A stretch of 64,000 nucleotides of DNA from Sulfurimonas crateris. Its GTDB lineage: Bacteria; Campylobacterota; Campylobacteria; Campylobacterales; Sulfurimonadaceae. This document shows positions 37,407 to 45,536 of this stretch, piece by piece. The stretch is from the NCBI RefSeq assembly GCF_005217605.1, contig NZ_SZPX01000006.1, forward strand, positions 124,001 through 188,000, read 5' to 3'. Position 1 is the first letter of the stretch; every line of letters begins with the position of its first letter. Under the pieces are notes generated by a model that worked only from the letters and a program-made list of their open reading frames with translations, made no database searches and was not told the DNA's origin. A program made the translations under genes and the position numbers.

Positions 37407-37700
37407 CTATCTGCGTTTTCTAAAAATAGTCGGTTCATCAAAATCTGCACTTAAATCTATTTTATTCCCATTGCCCTCATTCATTCGCAATGACTCATTC
37501 CCTAAAATGGGCTCTTTTATCTTCATCATCTCTTCTACGCTCACTCCGCCATAAGCTGATAAAATCTGCTCAAGCGTTGTGCAAAACCCCTTAATATGTG
37601 CAAGTATTACTTCGCTTTTACCCTCGGCTTTGGATTTTTTATACTCTTTATAACCCTCTTCTAGGCTCTGTAGCATCTCTTGTGTTGGTATTTGCATCAT
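37407..37700 (-). CDS. Hypothetical protein, 97 residues
   Basis: A charged, mainly helical protein beginning MMQIPTQEMLQSLEEGYKEY and ending in basic residues (FRKRR). The ATG at 37700 is chosen because AAGGAA is at the correct distance. It follows the WYL gene by about 40 bp and may be co-transcribed with it. Short proteins of this type are common on plasmids and islands of Campylobacterota, but I cannot name it. Confidence 0.5.
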   Translation of the reverse strand: MMQIPTQEMLQSLEEGYKEYKKSKAEGKSEVILAHIKGFCTTLEQILSAYGGVSVEEMMKIKEPILGNESLRMNEGNGNKIDLSADFDEPTIFRKRR

Positions 37701-37739
37701 TGGTTTATTCCTTTTTGGCGTTTTAATATCTCTGATCAA

Positions 37740-38780
37740 TCATTCAGGTAAAATATACTCTCTTAACTCATTTTCTATCTTCTCTTTAAGCGACAACGGC
37801 TCAATTACTCTTATGTGCGGCAACCATTTTTTGATAAGCTCTTCAATCTCAAGCTCTTGTGTTACCCTAAAAGAAAGCACTAAATCTCCATCCGGTTTTT
37901 GTTCGACTATGCGTTGTGATGGAAGAGCGTTTTTGGCTTTAAAAAAACGAGCCTTCTCTTTTTTCACTTCTACGACGACATCTATCATATGCTTTTTATA
38001 ACCACTTCTGTAGGTCGAAAATGGTGTTTGTATCTCTTTGATGAAATCTTCTATCTCGTAGTTTTTATGAAACTGCTTAGGAACCATCTGTACTTCGGCT
38101 ATATTTGAGACTCGTAACTGAGTTAATTCATATTGGCTATCTACCACTTCGCATACAAGATAGAAGTTTTGGTTGATAAAGAGGATTTTATAGGGTTTGA
38201 CATCCATAACTTCTGTTTTATCGTTTACGCCGTATTTGACCATAAGGTGCTGTTGATGATGTATTGCATTTTCCATCTCTTTGAAGAGTTGATAGTCACT
38301 CTTTTTGTTCTCATAGGGCTTGTCTATAAACATATAGCAATCTTTAGACTTTTTAAGCTGCGACTCTAGTAGTCTTTTGTCTGAATCACATAAATCTATG
38401 TTTGCAAAAAGATTGCTCTTTTGTGCAACATTGTAAACCTGCGCCATCATGGAGATGGTCTCAGGAGTCAAAAAGTTCTCAAACGCTTTTTTGGTGATGG
38501 CTTTATAGCATCCCTTATCACCACGAATCAGCTCAAATGATTCCGGAAAAATAAGCTTTATGACATCCAAATCTCTGCGAATAGTTTTATCTGAAACAGC
38601 ATTGAGTATGTTTACTTCTTTTTTTGTATTTTTCTTTTTATCTTTGTAAGCCTCTTGATACCACAGATTAGTACTACCTTCTAGATCAGCTTCCTCTCTC
38701 AGTTTATCTATACAAACTTTTTTTCCATCGTTAAATCGTTTTAAAAGTTCCAAAACTCTTGCTGTTTGGTTTGTCATCTC
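37740..38780 (-). CDS. WYL-domain transcriptional regulator
   Basis: An N-terminal winged HTH (TARVLELLKRFNDGKKVCID, SDKTIRRDLDVIKLIFPESF) is followed by a WYL ligand-binding domain (MDVKPYKILFINQNFYLVCE region) and a C-terminal extension (WCX-like). WYL regulators of this design (BrxR, CapW) control many phage-defence islands and bind palindromic operators. It is thus a candidate for binding the 17-bp palindromes at 39191-51396. The ATG at 38780 has GAGAGG upstream; alternative ATG codons at 38807 and 38828 give up to 16 extra residues. Confidence 0.8.
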   Translation of the reverse strand, partial: EMTNQTARVLELLKRFNDGKKVCIDKLREEADLEGSTNLWYQEAYKDKKKNTKKEVNILNAVSDKTIRRDLDVIKLIFPESFELIRGDKGCYKAITKKAFENFLTPETISMMAQVYNVAQKSNLFANIDLCDSDKRLLESQLKKSKDCYMFIDKPYENKKSDYQLFKEMENAIHHQQHLMVKYGVNDKTEVMDVKPYKILFINQNFYLVCEVVDSQYELTQLRVSNIAEVQMVPKQFHKNYEIEDFIKEIQTPFSTYRSGYKKHMIDVVVEVKKEKARFFKAKNALPSQRIVEQKPDGDLVLSFRVTQELEIEELIKKWLPHIRVIEPLSLKEKIENELREYILPE

Positions 38781-38799
38781 TGTTTTTCCTCTCTTTTTT

Positions 38800-39135
38800 T
38801 TACTCATCGACAGTAGTAAATGTCCCATCGCTATGATAGTAAGTGTTGCCTACTTTGTTGGAGTATGAACCGTCACTGTTGTAGATGCTACTACCGACTT
38901 TGTTGCTGTAAGAACCATCACTGCGATGTACACTATTGCCGTTTATATTGCTGTAACTTCCGTCACTATGATAGACGCTGTTGCCACTTTTTGTGCTGTA
39001 GCTTCCATCGCTATGGTACATGCTATTTCCACTACGAGTACCATAACTGCCATCACTATTTCTATAGCCTCCAGCACTTACCGCTTCAACACCCACTACC
39101 GCCAAAAACACCACTAATACTAATCTCTTGTACAT
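38800..39135 (-). CDS. Secreted protein with six 15-residue repeats
   Basis: The 111-residue product has a signal peptide (MYKRLVLVVFLAVVGVEAVSA) and then about six copies of a 15-residue unit with consensus Y-H-S-D-G-S-Y-S-x-x-x-G-N-S-V. Composition is rich in Ser, Gly, Asp and Tyr, with no Cys. Such units can form a short beta solenoid or a Ca-binding surface. It has promoter element 1 upstream, so it appears to belong to the island regulon. Function unknown. Confidence 0.7.
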   Translation of the reverse strand: MYKRLVLVVFLAVVGVEAVSAGGYRNSDGSYGTRSGNSMYHSDGSYSTKSGNSVYHSDGSYSNINGNSVHRSDGSYSNKVGSSIYNSDGSYSNKVGNTYYHSDGTFTTVDE

Positions 39136-39190
39136 AAATCTCCTTTTTTAAAAGCTTTTTGCTTTTATGGGAGAATTGTAGTTTTAATTA

Positions 39191-39207
39191 TAGACATATT
39201 TTGACTA
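39191..39207 (-). promoter_or_regulatory. Island promoter element 1
   Basis: Minus strand TAGTCAAAATATGTCTA, then exactly 10 nt, then -10 box TACAAT (39175-39180). It precedes the secreted repeat protein gene and lies 9 bp after the AbiE toxin stop. Confidence 0.75.
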
Positions 39208-39215
39208 AATGTAAA

Positions 39216-39911
39216 TCATTTTATTTTGTCTATATTTTTCAAGATTATCTCTCTTGCCTCTTTTGCTAAAAGCACATAGTATTCATTCTGTGGCTCTATC
39301 AGCTTGATTTCTAAGTTGTATTGTGCTACGTCGAGTTGCTCAAGGCTGCTATAAAGCTTTTTTAAATCATCAAATGTGATAAATCTTGAGTAGAGAAGAT
39401 TTTGTAGTATCGCTTCGTCTTTTGTGATGGCAACGGCAAGGTCAAATATATCTCTTGTTAAATTGTCCTCTTTGCGCCATTTCACTTTTTTTGCGATGAT
39501 ATCTTCAACGCTTTCATAGTAAAGATCATAGCTCAAATCTAAAATGCTGTTTTTTATGGGCGGTTTTATGATGGACTCATTTAGGATAAAATCCACTTTT
39601 ATCTCATCTTTTGTTTTGAGTGCGACATGGTGGTTGAGTCCGTCAAATCTATATTCGCTCTTATTAAAGAGCGTGGTTTCATCGATATACCATTTGGGGT
39701 TTAAAAAATCAAAAAGCTGACTCTCTGTTATAAAAATATCTATATCAAAAGATTTTCTATGTCCAAAGTGAAACATAGAGAGTGCAGTTCCGCCGCCAAA
39801 TACCCACCAGTTTTTTATACTAGAGTGCATCTCTATAGGTTTTAAAAGCTCAAAATAGACTCTGTTTAAAGTCTCCATCTGGATATCAAAGTTCTTCAAA
39901 AAGCCATTCAT
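39216..39911 (-). CDS. AbiEii/AbiGii-family nucleotidyltransferase toxin
   Basis: A 231-residue protein with the polymerase-beta-like nucleotidyltransferase motif: GGGTALSMFHFGHRKSFDID, with Gly39-Gly41 and the catalytic Asp56-x-Asp58, and a third acidic residue in IKVDFILNE. The AbiEii family is the toxin of type IV AbiE systems (and MenT/tRNA-modifying relatives) that cause abortive infection. It overlaps the putative antitoxin gene by 26 bp and is translated after it. Confidence 0.85.
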   Translation of the reverse strand: MNGFLKNFDIQMETLNRVYFELLKPIEMHSSIKNWWVFGGGTALSMFHFGHRKSFDIDIFITESQLFDFLNPKWYIDETTLFNKSEYRFDGLNHHVALKTKDEIKVDFILNESIIKPPIKNSILDLSYDLYYESVEDIIAKKVKWRKEDNLTRDIFDLAVAITKDEAILQNLLYSRFITFDDLKKLYSSLEQLDVAQYNLEIKLIEPQNEYYVLLAKEAREIILKNIDKIK

Positions 39912-40458
39912 ACTCTGCTATCGCCTTTGCATTAAATGTAGTAAGGTAAAACTCATAGAGCTTTTTAATGTTTGATTTTTTAATCTTATGCAGTTCACAA
40001 TACTTGATAACATCTTCATAGCTTACTTCTTTAAAGAGTGTCGTGATGGCATAATGATATTTTGCTTCAGTCGATGCAAGAGAAAATATATGAAACAAAT
40101 CATCCACACTATAGTGAAGCTCTTTGTCGCTTATAGAGTTGTTGATAGATGAGAGTATCCATTTTGCACTGTTTGCTTTTTTATCTTCCATGCTTATCTC
40201 TACATAAGGCTTAATAAAGGCGTACTCCTCTTTATCTAAACTCAAATCATACTCGACTTGTTTCATAAGGATAAATTCGGGCTTAAGTCCAAAAAACTTT
40301 GCAAACTTCTTTGCAGTGTGCAGTGTAAAGCCTCGCTTATGCTGGTAAAGCTCACTAATAGTTTTTTTTCCTATGGCTAGTGACTTACAAAGCATATCTT
40401 GCGTAATGTTGTTTGGCTCTATATATTTTTCTTTTATAAAATCAATCGGTGCTACCAT
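39886..40458 (-). CDS. HTH-domain antitoxin of the AbiE-like pair
   Basis: A 190-residue protein with an N-terminal HigA/XRE-like HTH (ITQDMLCKSLAIGKKTISEL, then YQHKRGFTLHTAKKFAKFFG) and a helical C-terminal part (TEAKYHYAITTLFKEVSYED). Upstream are a 17-bp palindrome and a -10 box, so autoregulation is likely, as with AbiEi. The C-terminal part is not the usual AbiEi antitoxin domain. The pairing rests on the overlap with the toxin gene. Confidence 0.75.
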   Translation of the reverse strand: MVAPIDFIKEKYIEPNNITQDMLCKSLAIGKKTISELYQHKRGFTLHTAKKFAKFFGLKPEFILMKQVEYDLSLDKEEYAFIKPYVEISMEDKKANSAKWILSSINNSISDKELHYSVDDLFHIFSLASTEAKYHYAITTLFKEVSYEDVIKYCELHKIKKSNIKKLYEFYLTTFNAKAIAEYEWLFEEL

Positions 40459-40497
40459 TTATTTATCTCTTTATGATAATTTATAATACTTCTAATA

Positions 40498-40514
40498 TTA
40501 TCATAATATGATAA
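40498..40514 (-). promoter_or_regulatory. Palindromic operator of the AbiE-like operon
   Basis: Minus strand TTATCATATTATGATAA, a 17-bp imperfect palindrome, 9 nt upstream of TATTAT (about 40483-40488). Another TTATCATAA half-site is close to the start codon. Its layout mimics the eight island elements, but the half-sites differ. Confidence 0.55.
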
Positions 40515-40564
40515 ATTACAGGCTAAATATCTTTATATTTTTTTCTACTATAGATTTTCTTACT

Positions 40565-40645
40565 CTATTTTACTCTTTCAACGGGACTAAACGCCCAAGT
40601 GACTCTTGTTTTTGGTTTAAGGATTTTTATGGTTTGTTCTTTCAT
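40565..40645 (-). CDS. Small ORF, 26 residues, behind promoter element 8
   Basis: Starts MKEQTIKILKPKTRVTWAFS and ends in PVERVK. GGAG lies 6 nt before the ATG, and promoter element 8 with -10 box TATGAT is about 25 bp further upstream. The W-x-F-x-P-V-x-R-V pattern resembles short conserved proteins of plasmids and conjugative islands, whose function is unknown. It is too short to be sure. Confidence 0.45.
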   Translation of the reverse strand: MKEQTIKILKPKTRVTWAFSPVERVK

Positions 40646-40684
40646 AGCATGCTCCGACTTTTTTTGAAATCATACTTTTTTATG

Positions 40685-40701
40685 TGGTCGCATTTTGGGC
40701 A
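40685..40701 (-). promoter_or_regulatory. Island promoter element 8 (degenerate copy)
   Basis: Minus strand TGCCCAAAATGCGACCA, then 10 nt, then -10 box TATGAT (40669-40674). It lies 1 bp after the stop of the receiver/HEPN gene and drives the 26-residue ORF. Confidence 0.55.
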
Positions 40702-40702
40702 A

Positions 40703-43000
40703 CTATGAATCTTTGTTTTTGTGAAAATTGTGATGCTTTCCCTCTTTTTTTACATAAGGCAAATAATTAGGGGGTAATTTTATATTATTTATAACTTTCT
40801 CTAGCAAATAAAACCACTTAGTAATATTTTCAGAAGAAACAGGTTCGTAATTCTCATTCGCATGTAAATAATCGTTTCTTCTTTTTATTAACAGATAAAA
40901 ATCATAAGTTTCACACGAACCTAACTTTGAAAGCAATTTATTCAATTTGTCCTCTAATTTTTTTGAGCCATATTCTTCTTTGTCCCAAAAGATGTTGTCA
41001 TATTGTCTTTCTTTTAAAAAAATACTTAAAATACTTTCTAATGAACTTGCGATGGATAGCATTGCATAGGCAAATTTGTTTTCTGTATCACTATCCATAA
41101 TATCAAAAATGTATTTTGATTCATTTTTTAATCTTAACCAATAAAATTCATAAAGCTCTTTTTGAAGCTCATATTGCTCAAAAATATCATCTGAAAGTAT
41201 ATTCAAAAGTCTTTTTTGAATAATATAAACTTCTTTAAGATATTTTCTCTCCAATCCTTTATCAACTAAACTCACAAATTTATTAATATTTTCTATAGTA
41301 TCTATACTTTTATCTTCAGGATGTTCTTTTTTGACATAACCCAATATTTTTTTCTCATAAAGTTTTTCTAAAATAGTGCTTTTACTTGTAGCCGTAAGCA
41401 TGATAACTTGAATGCCAGCGTTGATTTCGTGGATTTTTTGGAGGATTTTAACGCCAGAATAATTCTCTATATTATCATTTTCATGGTCTTGTTCTATTAA
41501 TCGTAAATCAAGTATTACCACATCTGATTGTGCCACCTGTTCTTTTAGCTCTTTATAGTTTAGCTGTACAATTAAATTAAAATTTGATTTATCTTTAAAA
41601 TCATATTCAAAAGCACTAAACTCTAAATATTCCTTAGTGAGGGTCTGGCTTAATATATCTTTCCATCCCTTATCCCACTCGTCATCTATAAGTAATACCT
41701 TGCCCTCTTTTGTTGACTTAATGATATCTTTTAGTTTATTATCTTGGTGTTTATGTAAAGCTTTTAGGTATTTAAAATAAAGTTGATTTTCTATTTCGTC
41801 TTTATTTTTATCTATCGCTTCACTTTTTGCACCCAAAAAATTAGCCCATCTATAGATGCTCCACTTATTTGCTATACCGTGGCTTCCTGAAGTGTCTCTT
41901 GGTGGAGAAACTTCTATCTTGGATAAAAACATATCGTAATTTGATACACCTTTTAGCTCAAGTGATTGATAATTTTGGATATCCTCTTTTGTGTTTTTGC
42001 AAAGGTAAATTCCCTCTGTAAAAAGTATATTTGCCTCATGGGTAAATCTATTTAGAGTGGCTTCATCAAAATCACTAATAATCACAATGGGTGCAAACCG
42101 TTTATCTCCAAGTTCACTTGATAATCTAATATGATAAGCAACTCTTAGCCCATAAAGTTCAAGGTAGTTTGAAGAGAGATTGTCTTTTATAAAAATGGTA
42201 TCGAACTCTTTTGAACCCAACTCGTTTATGATAATTTTTGAGATATATGTATCGATATCATCAGTACTGTCAAATTCAATATCAGCATAAAATTCAATAT
42301 CTATGACATTGTTATGATGGATTTTAATAGCATTTTTGCTTTTTTTAGAGGGTTCATTTTTTTTAAAATAGCTGAGCAAACTATCTCTAAATTTTTCTAT
42401 TTCACTCTTAGAGGTTCGATTATTTTCAATTTCAAGATTATAAAAACAGTAATCTATTTTATCTAGCTTCTTTATATCTACAAAGTTAGCAAATTTTAAA
42501 TAAACAACTTTATCATCAATTTTGTTTATTAGCTTATTTGTCTTTTCAAATACATTTGCAACAATGTTTTGTTGCCATTTTTCACCATAACAAAGCATCA
42601 TAATATCTTCATTGTCAGCTTTTACAGCTTCTAAAAATAGCACTAAATTTTTACTATAAAAGATTTTTGAGTTAAGCTCTAGCAGTTCAAGTTCACTGTT
42701 ATTATAGTAGTTTACAGATATACCCCCTGAGAAAAGAACTAGAATTTTTTGATGTTTTTTACAGTAATCTTTGAGATTACCCAAGATTACCGTATTGTTT
42801 TCAACAGATTTATGGCAAATGACAATATCAAACTCCTGAAGATTAAAACTATCATTTATTATATTTTCAAGTAGATTATCCGCCTTTTCATTGATAAAGT
42901 TTTCTAAAATCTCTTCATATTCATCAAGATTGATATCGTTTTGTTCTAAAAAATTTCTTTGTCTTGAATATCTATCTTCTATAAGCGCAATTTTTTTCAT
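40703..43000 (-). CDS. Multi-receiver-like protein with C-terminal HEPN RX4H motif
   Basis: A 765-residue soluble protein. Residues about 430-580 are a recognisable receiver domain: Asp439/Asp440 in VLLIDDEWD, Asp498 in VVILDLRL, Thr536 in VIMLTAT and Lys557 in GYVKK. Two weaker receiver-like segments precede it (1 to about 125, starting MKKIALIEDR; and about 225-345, with FDTIFIKDNL and PIVIISDFD). The C-terminal 150 residues are helical and carry R708-N-D-Y-L-H713, the RX4H motif of HEPN ribonucleases. A phosphorylation- or conformation-controlled RNase toxin is plausible. No kinase is next to it. It follows the ankyrin gene by 50 bp without a promoter element, so the two form one transcript. 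Confidence 0.75.
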   Translation of the reverse strand: MKKIALIEDRYSRQRNFLEQNDINLDEYEEILENFINEKADNLLENIINDSFNLQEFDIVICHKSVENNTVILGNLKDYCKKHQKILVLFSGGISVNYYNNSELELLELNSKIFYSKNLVLFLEAVKADNEDIMMLCYGEKWQQNIVANVFEKTNKLINKIDDKVVYLKFANFVDIKKLDKIDYCFYNLEIENNRTSKSEIEKFRDSLLSYFKKNEPSKKSKNAIKIHHNNVIDIEFYADIEFDSTDDIDTYISKIIINELGSKEFDTIFIKDNLSSNYLELYGLRVAYHIRLSSELGDKRFAPIVIISDFDEATLNRFTHEANILFTEGIYLCKNTKEDIQNYQSLELKGVSNYDMFLSKIEVSPPRDTSGSHGIANKWSIYRWANFLGAKSEAIDKNKDEIENQLYFKYLKALHKHQDNKLKDIIKSTKEGKVLLIDDEWDKGWKDILSQTLTKEYLEFSAFEYDFKDKSNFNLIVQLNYKELKEQVAQSDVVILDLRLIEQDHENDNIENYSGVKILQKIHEINAGIQVIMLTATSKSTILEKLYEKKILGYVKKEHPEDKSIDTIENINKFVSLVDKGLERKYLKEVYIIQKRLLNILSDDIFEQYELQKELYEFYWLRLKNESKYIFDIMDSDTENKFAYAMLSIASSLESILSIFLKERQYDNIFWDKEEYGSKKLEDKLNKLLSKLGSCETYDFYLLIKRRNDYLHANENYEPVSSENITKWFYLLEKVINNIKLPPNYLPYVKKEGKHHNFHKNKDS

Positions 43001-43050
43001 AATTATCCCAATACATTATTTTTTTATTTTGTAATACACAGTCTATTACA

Positions 43051-45441
43051 TTATTTATAAAACCTCAAAATATGGGTAAATCCTACTGGTTTGATTTCAA
43101 GTGGTTCTATATCTTTGACATTATTGCTATGTAAGAAGTTTACTCTAAAATTTTCACCCTCACAACTACTCTCTATACTCCAATCACAGAGATTCGTAAG
43201 TGCCTTTTTGATTTCTGAAATATCTCCTGCAATATTTGCTCTGTCATATAATCCTTTTGCCTTATAACTTGAACATGAATCGATTTGAGTTATTTTTATT
43301 TCTATGCTTCTATCATCAAGTTCCGTAGTTTTTACTTCTATATTTGGATACTCTTTTCGTGTGCTTATATCATTGAATATATTATTAAGAACATTTGAAA
43401 ACTTCTCTACATCTGTATAAAATTGACGATTAAGCTGTGCAGCCGATAAATCAAGATTAAAAATTTCTCCTAAATTATCAACTTGGTTAGCAAATAGATT
43501 TTCTAAGTTTTTAAAGTTGTCTCTTACTTCTATCTCTTGTTTAAAAAGATTGATAATATCTTTAAATTTTGTTAGCTTAATCGTTTCAAAATCAACTTCA
43601 TAAGAGATAGGTTTTGTAAGTACAAAATTATCAGGTTTATTCCCATTGTTGCACCACTCTTTTAGTCCATCTAAGCTTGACCAACCGATATTTATATGAG
43701 TTTTACTACACCAATTATAGTTTTCTTCTGGATTAGTTTCTAGTAAAAATGCATATATCTTTTTGTATAGATTTGGTGAAAGCTCTTCAAGCTCATTTTT
43801 CATACCATCAAACTGTTTTTTGACAGCACTCATATATCCATCAAAATCCCCATACTCTTTTTTAAGTTCACCAAAATCCCAAGCATGAGTGGTGTATTTG
43901 ATAGGTTTGTCGATAGTGAAGTTTGAGAGGAGTTTTACTAGTTTTTGAGGGTTATTATTTTTGGTATCTTTTATAAGATTTTTTATTTCATCATTTCCTG
44001 CTAATTCATATGCAGTCATTTCTGATTTTGCATTGATATCGGCACCATTTTCAAGTAAAATTTTTACAAGTCTGTCCTGACCTTTAAGTGCATAGTGCAT
44101 CAGGGGGGTCATTCCAATATTATTTTTAGCGTTTATATCTGCACCATTATCTACGAGAAGTTTTAATATTTTTTCTCCATTGCTTTCATTGAATTTCTCA
44201 ATTTCCCATTTACCATCATTGTCTTCTTGATACGATTCTTTATGAAACCATTCATCTTTTAAGAGAGCGATAGCACTATTGCCTTGTTTATTTTTATGAT
44301 TTACATCAGCACCATTTTCAATAAGAATTCTTACTAATTCAAAGCCATTCATTCTATTCATAGCTTCCATTAGTATGCTTGTTCCATCATAATTTGTATG
44401 ATTTACATTTGCTCCTTTTTCAATCAATAGTTTTATAATGTCAAGATTCACATCGGCATAATGTTTATTTTCTAGTTTATTATCTTTAAAAGGCATACTA
44501 ATTTTGGAATAATCTAATGAGCAAGCTACCATTAACGGACTATCAATATTCACATCAGCACCACTTTCTATTAAATACTCTATAATATTTAATACTTCAC
44601 TACCTAAAATATCAAGATTTGATGCACACTTACCACTTGGCTCAACCGTACTGTTTTGACATACAACACTCAGCGGATTATCTTCAATATCAAATGGAAT
44701 TTCTTCAAGAATAGAATCGCCCTCATTGATAAAGTTTACTTCTGCACCATTTTCTACCAAAAGCTTTATCATCTCAAAATTAAGATTTTCACAAGCTACA
44801 GCTAAATCTGATGTATTGAATTTATTTGCTCCTTTTTTTATCATGATATTTAAAAGCTTAGTATCATTATTGTTAATGACTTTTCTTAAAGTGCTAGACT
44901 TAAAAAATCCACCTTCTTGTTTTAATATTGAATCAAGACTATAAATAGATTCTTCAATATCTACACCATTTTCTATTAGCAATGTTATATTTTCACTATT
45001 GTAGTTTTCAAATGCGGTTCCAAATGATGAAATATATTTTTTATCTTCACTTTTAGGGGTTCGTTTGGTTTCAGACTCTTCAAGGTTAATACGCAATTTA
45101 TCTTTCTTGGGGTCTAAACACAAATCATCATATATAATAAATTCTACTTTTTCATTCATATCAAAACCATTATTAATGAATACTTTAGTAACTTTTGCAT
45201 CACCAAATAAAGTTGCTAGATGTGCTGGTAAAAAGCCTTTTTTTGTTGGAGATTTTTTATTGATATTGGTTTGAAGCAATAGTTTAAGAAATTCAATATT
45301 TATTTCTTTTTTTTGATTAAAAATTTCTGCTAGATATGTTACTAATTTAATTTCTGACATATCTATATTTTGGTCAATAATTTTTTTTAGTTCTAATATA
45401 TTTTGTTCTTCTAAAATTTGCTCTATGTTTAAGTTTTCCAT
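43051..45441 (-). CDS. Ankyrin-repeat protein with unknown C-terminal domain
   Basis: A 796-residue protein. Residues about 50-480 are ankyrin repeats (for example LIENGADVNHKNKQGNSAI, NNIGMTPLMHYALKGQDRLV, ILLENGADINAKS). The remaining 300 residues (about 500-796) contain WSSLDGLKEWCNNGNKPDNF and a C-terminal alpha/beta region; I do not recognise a family. Ankyrin repeats mediate protein contacts. Promoter element 2 lies directly upstream. The receiver/HEPN gene follows in the same transcript, so the two proteins may work together. Confidence 0.85.
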   Translation of the reverse strand: MENLNIEQILEEQNILELKKIIDQNIDMSEIKLVTYLAEIFNQKKEINIEFLKLLLQTNINKKSPTKKGFLPAHLATLFGDAKVTKVFINNGFDMNEKVEFIIYDDLCLDPKKDKLRINLEESETKRTPKSEDKKYISSFGTAFENYNSENITLLIENGVDIEESIYSLDSILKQEGGFFKSSTLRKVINNNDTKLLNIMIKKGANKFNTSDLAVACENLNFEMIKLLVENGAEVNFINEGDSILEEIPFDIEDNPLSVVCQNSTVEPSGKCASNLDILGSEVLNIIEYLIESGADVNIDSPLMVACSLDYSKISMPFKDNKLENKHYADVNLDIIKLLIEKGANVNHTNYDGTSILMEAMNRMNGFELVRILIENGADVNHKNKQGNSAIALLKDEWFHKESYQEDNDGKWEIEKFNESNGEKILKLLVDNGADINAKNNIGMTPLMHYALKGQDRLVKILLENGADINAKSEMTAYELAGNDEIKNLIKDTKNNNPQKLVKLLSNFTIDKPIKYTTHAWDFGELKKEYGDFDGYMSAVKKQFDGMKNELEELSPNLYKKIYAFLLETNPEENYNWCSKTHINIGWSSLDGLKEWCNNGNKPDNFVLTKPISYEVDFETIKLTKFKDIINLFKQEIEVRDNFKNLENLFANQVDNLGEIFNLDLSAAQLNRQFYTDVEKFSNVLNNIFNDISTRKEYPNIEVKTTELDDRSIEIKITQIDSCSSYKAKGLYDRANIAGDISEIKKALTNLCDWSIESSCEGENFRVNFLHSNNVKDIEPLEIKPVGFTHILRFYK

Positions 45442-45519
45442 CTCTATTTCCCTCTTTATTGTTTGTATTTTATCTAAGTTTGACTTTGTTCTTTTATTTT
45501 GAGATTATAATAAACTTTA

Positions 45520-45536
45520 TAGTCATATTGTGTCTA
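45520..45536 (-). promoter_or_regulatory. Island promoter element 2
   Basis: Minus strand TAGACACAATATGACTA, 10 nt, then -10 box TATAAT (45504-45509). Precedes the ankyrin gene and includes the stop codon of the helicase gene. Confidence 0.75.

Noticed and set aside
40508..40708. Plus-strand ORF of 66 codons upstream of the AbiE pair
   Set aside because: It lies over promoter element 8, the 26-residue ORF and the AbiE operator, and has no ribosome site or family features.
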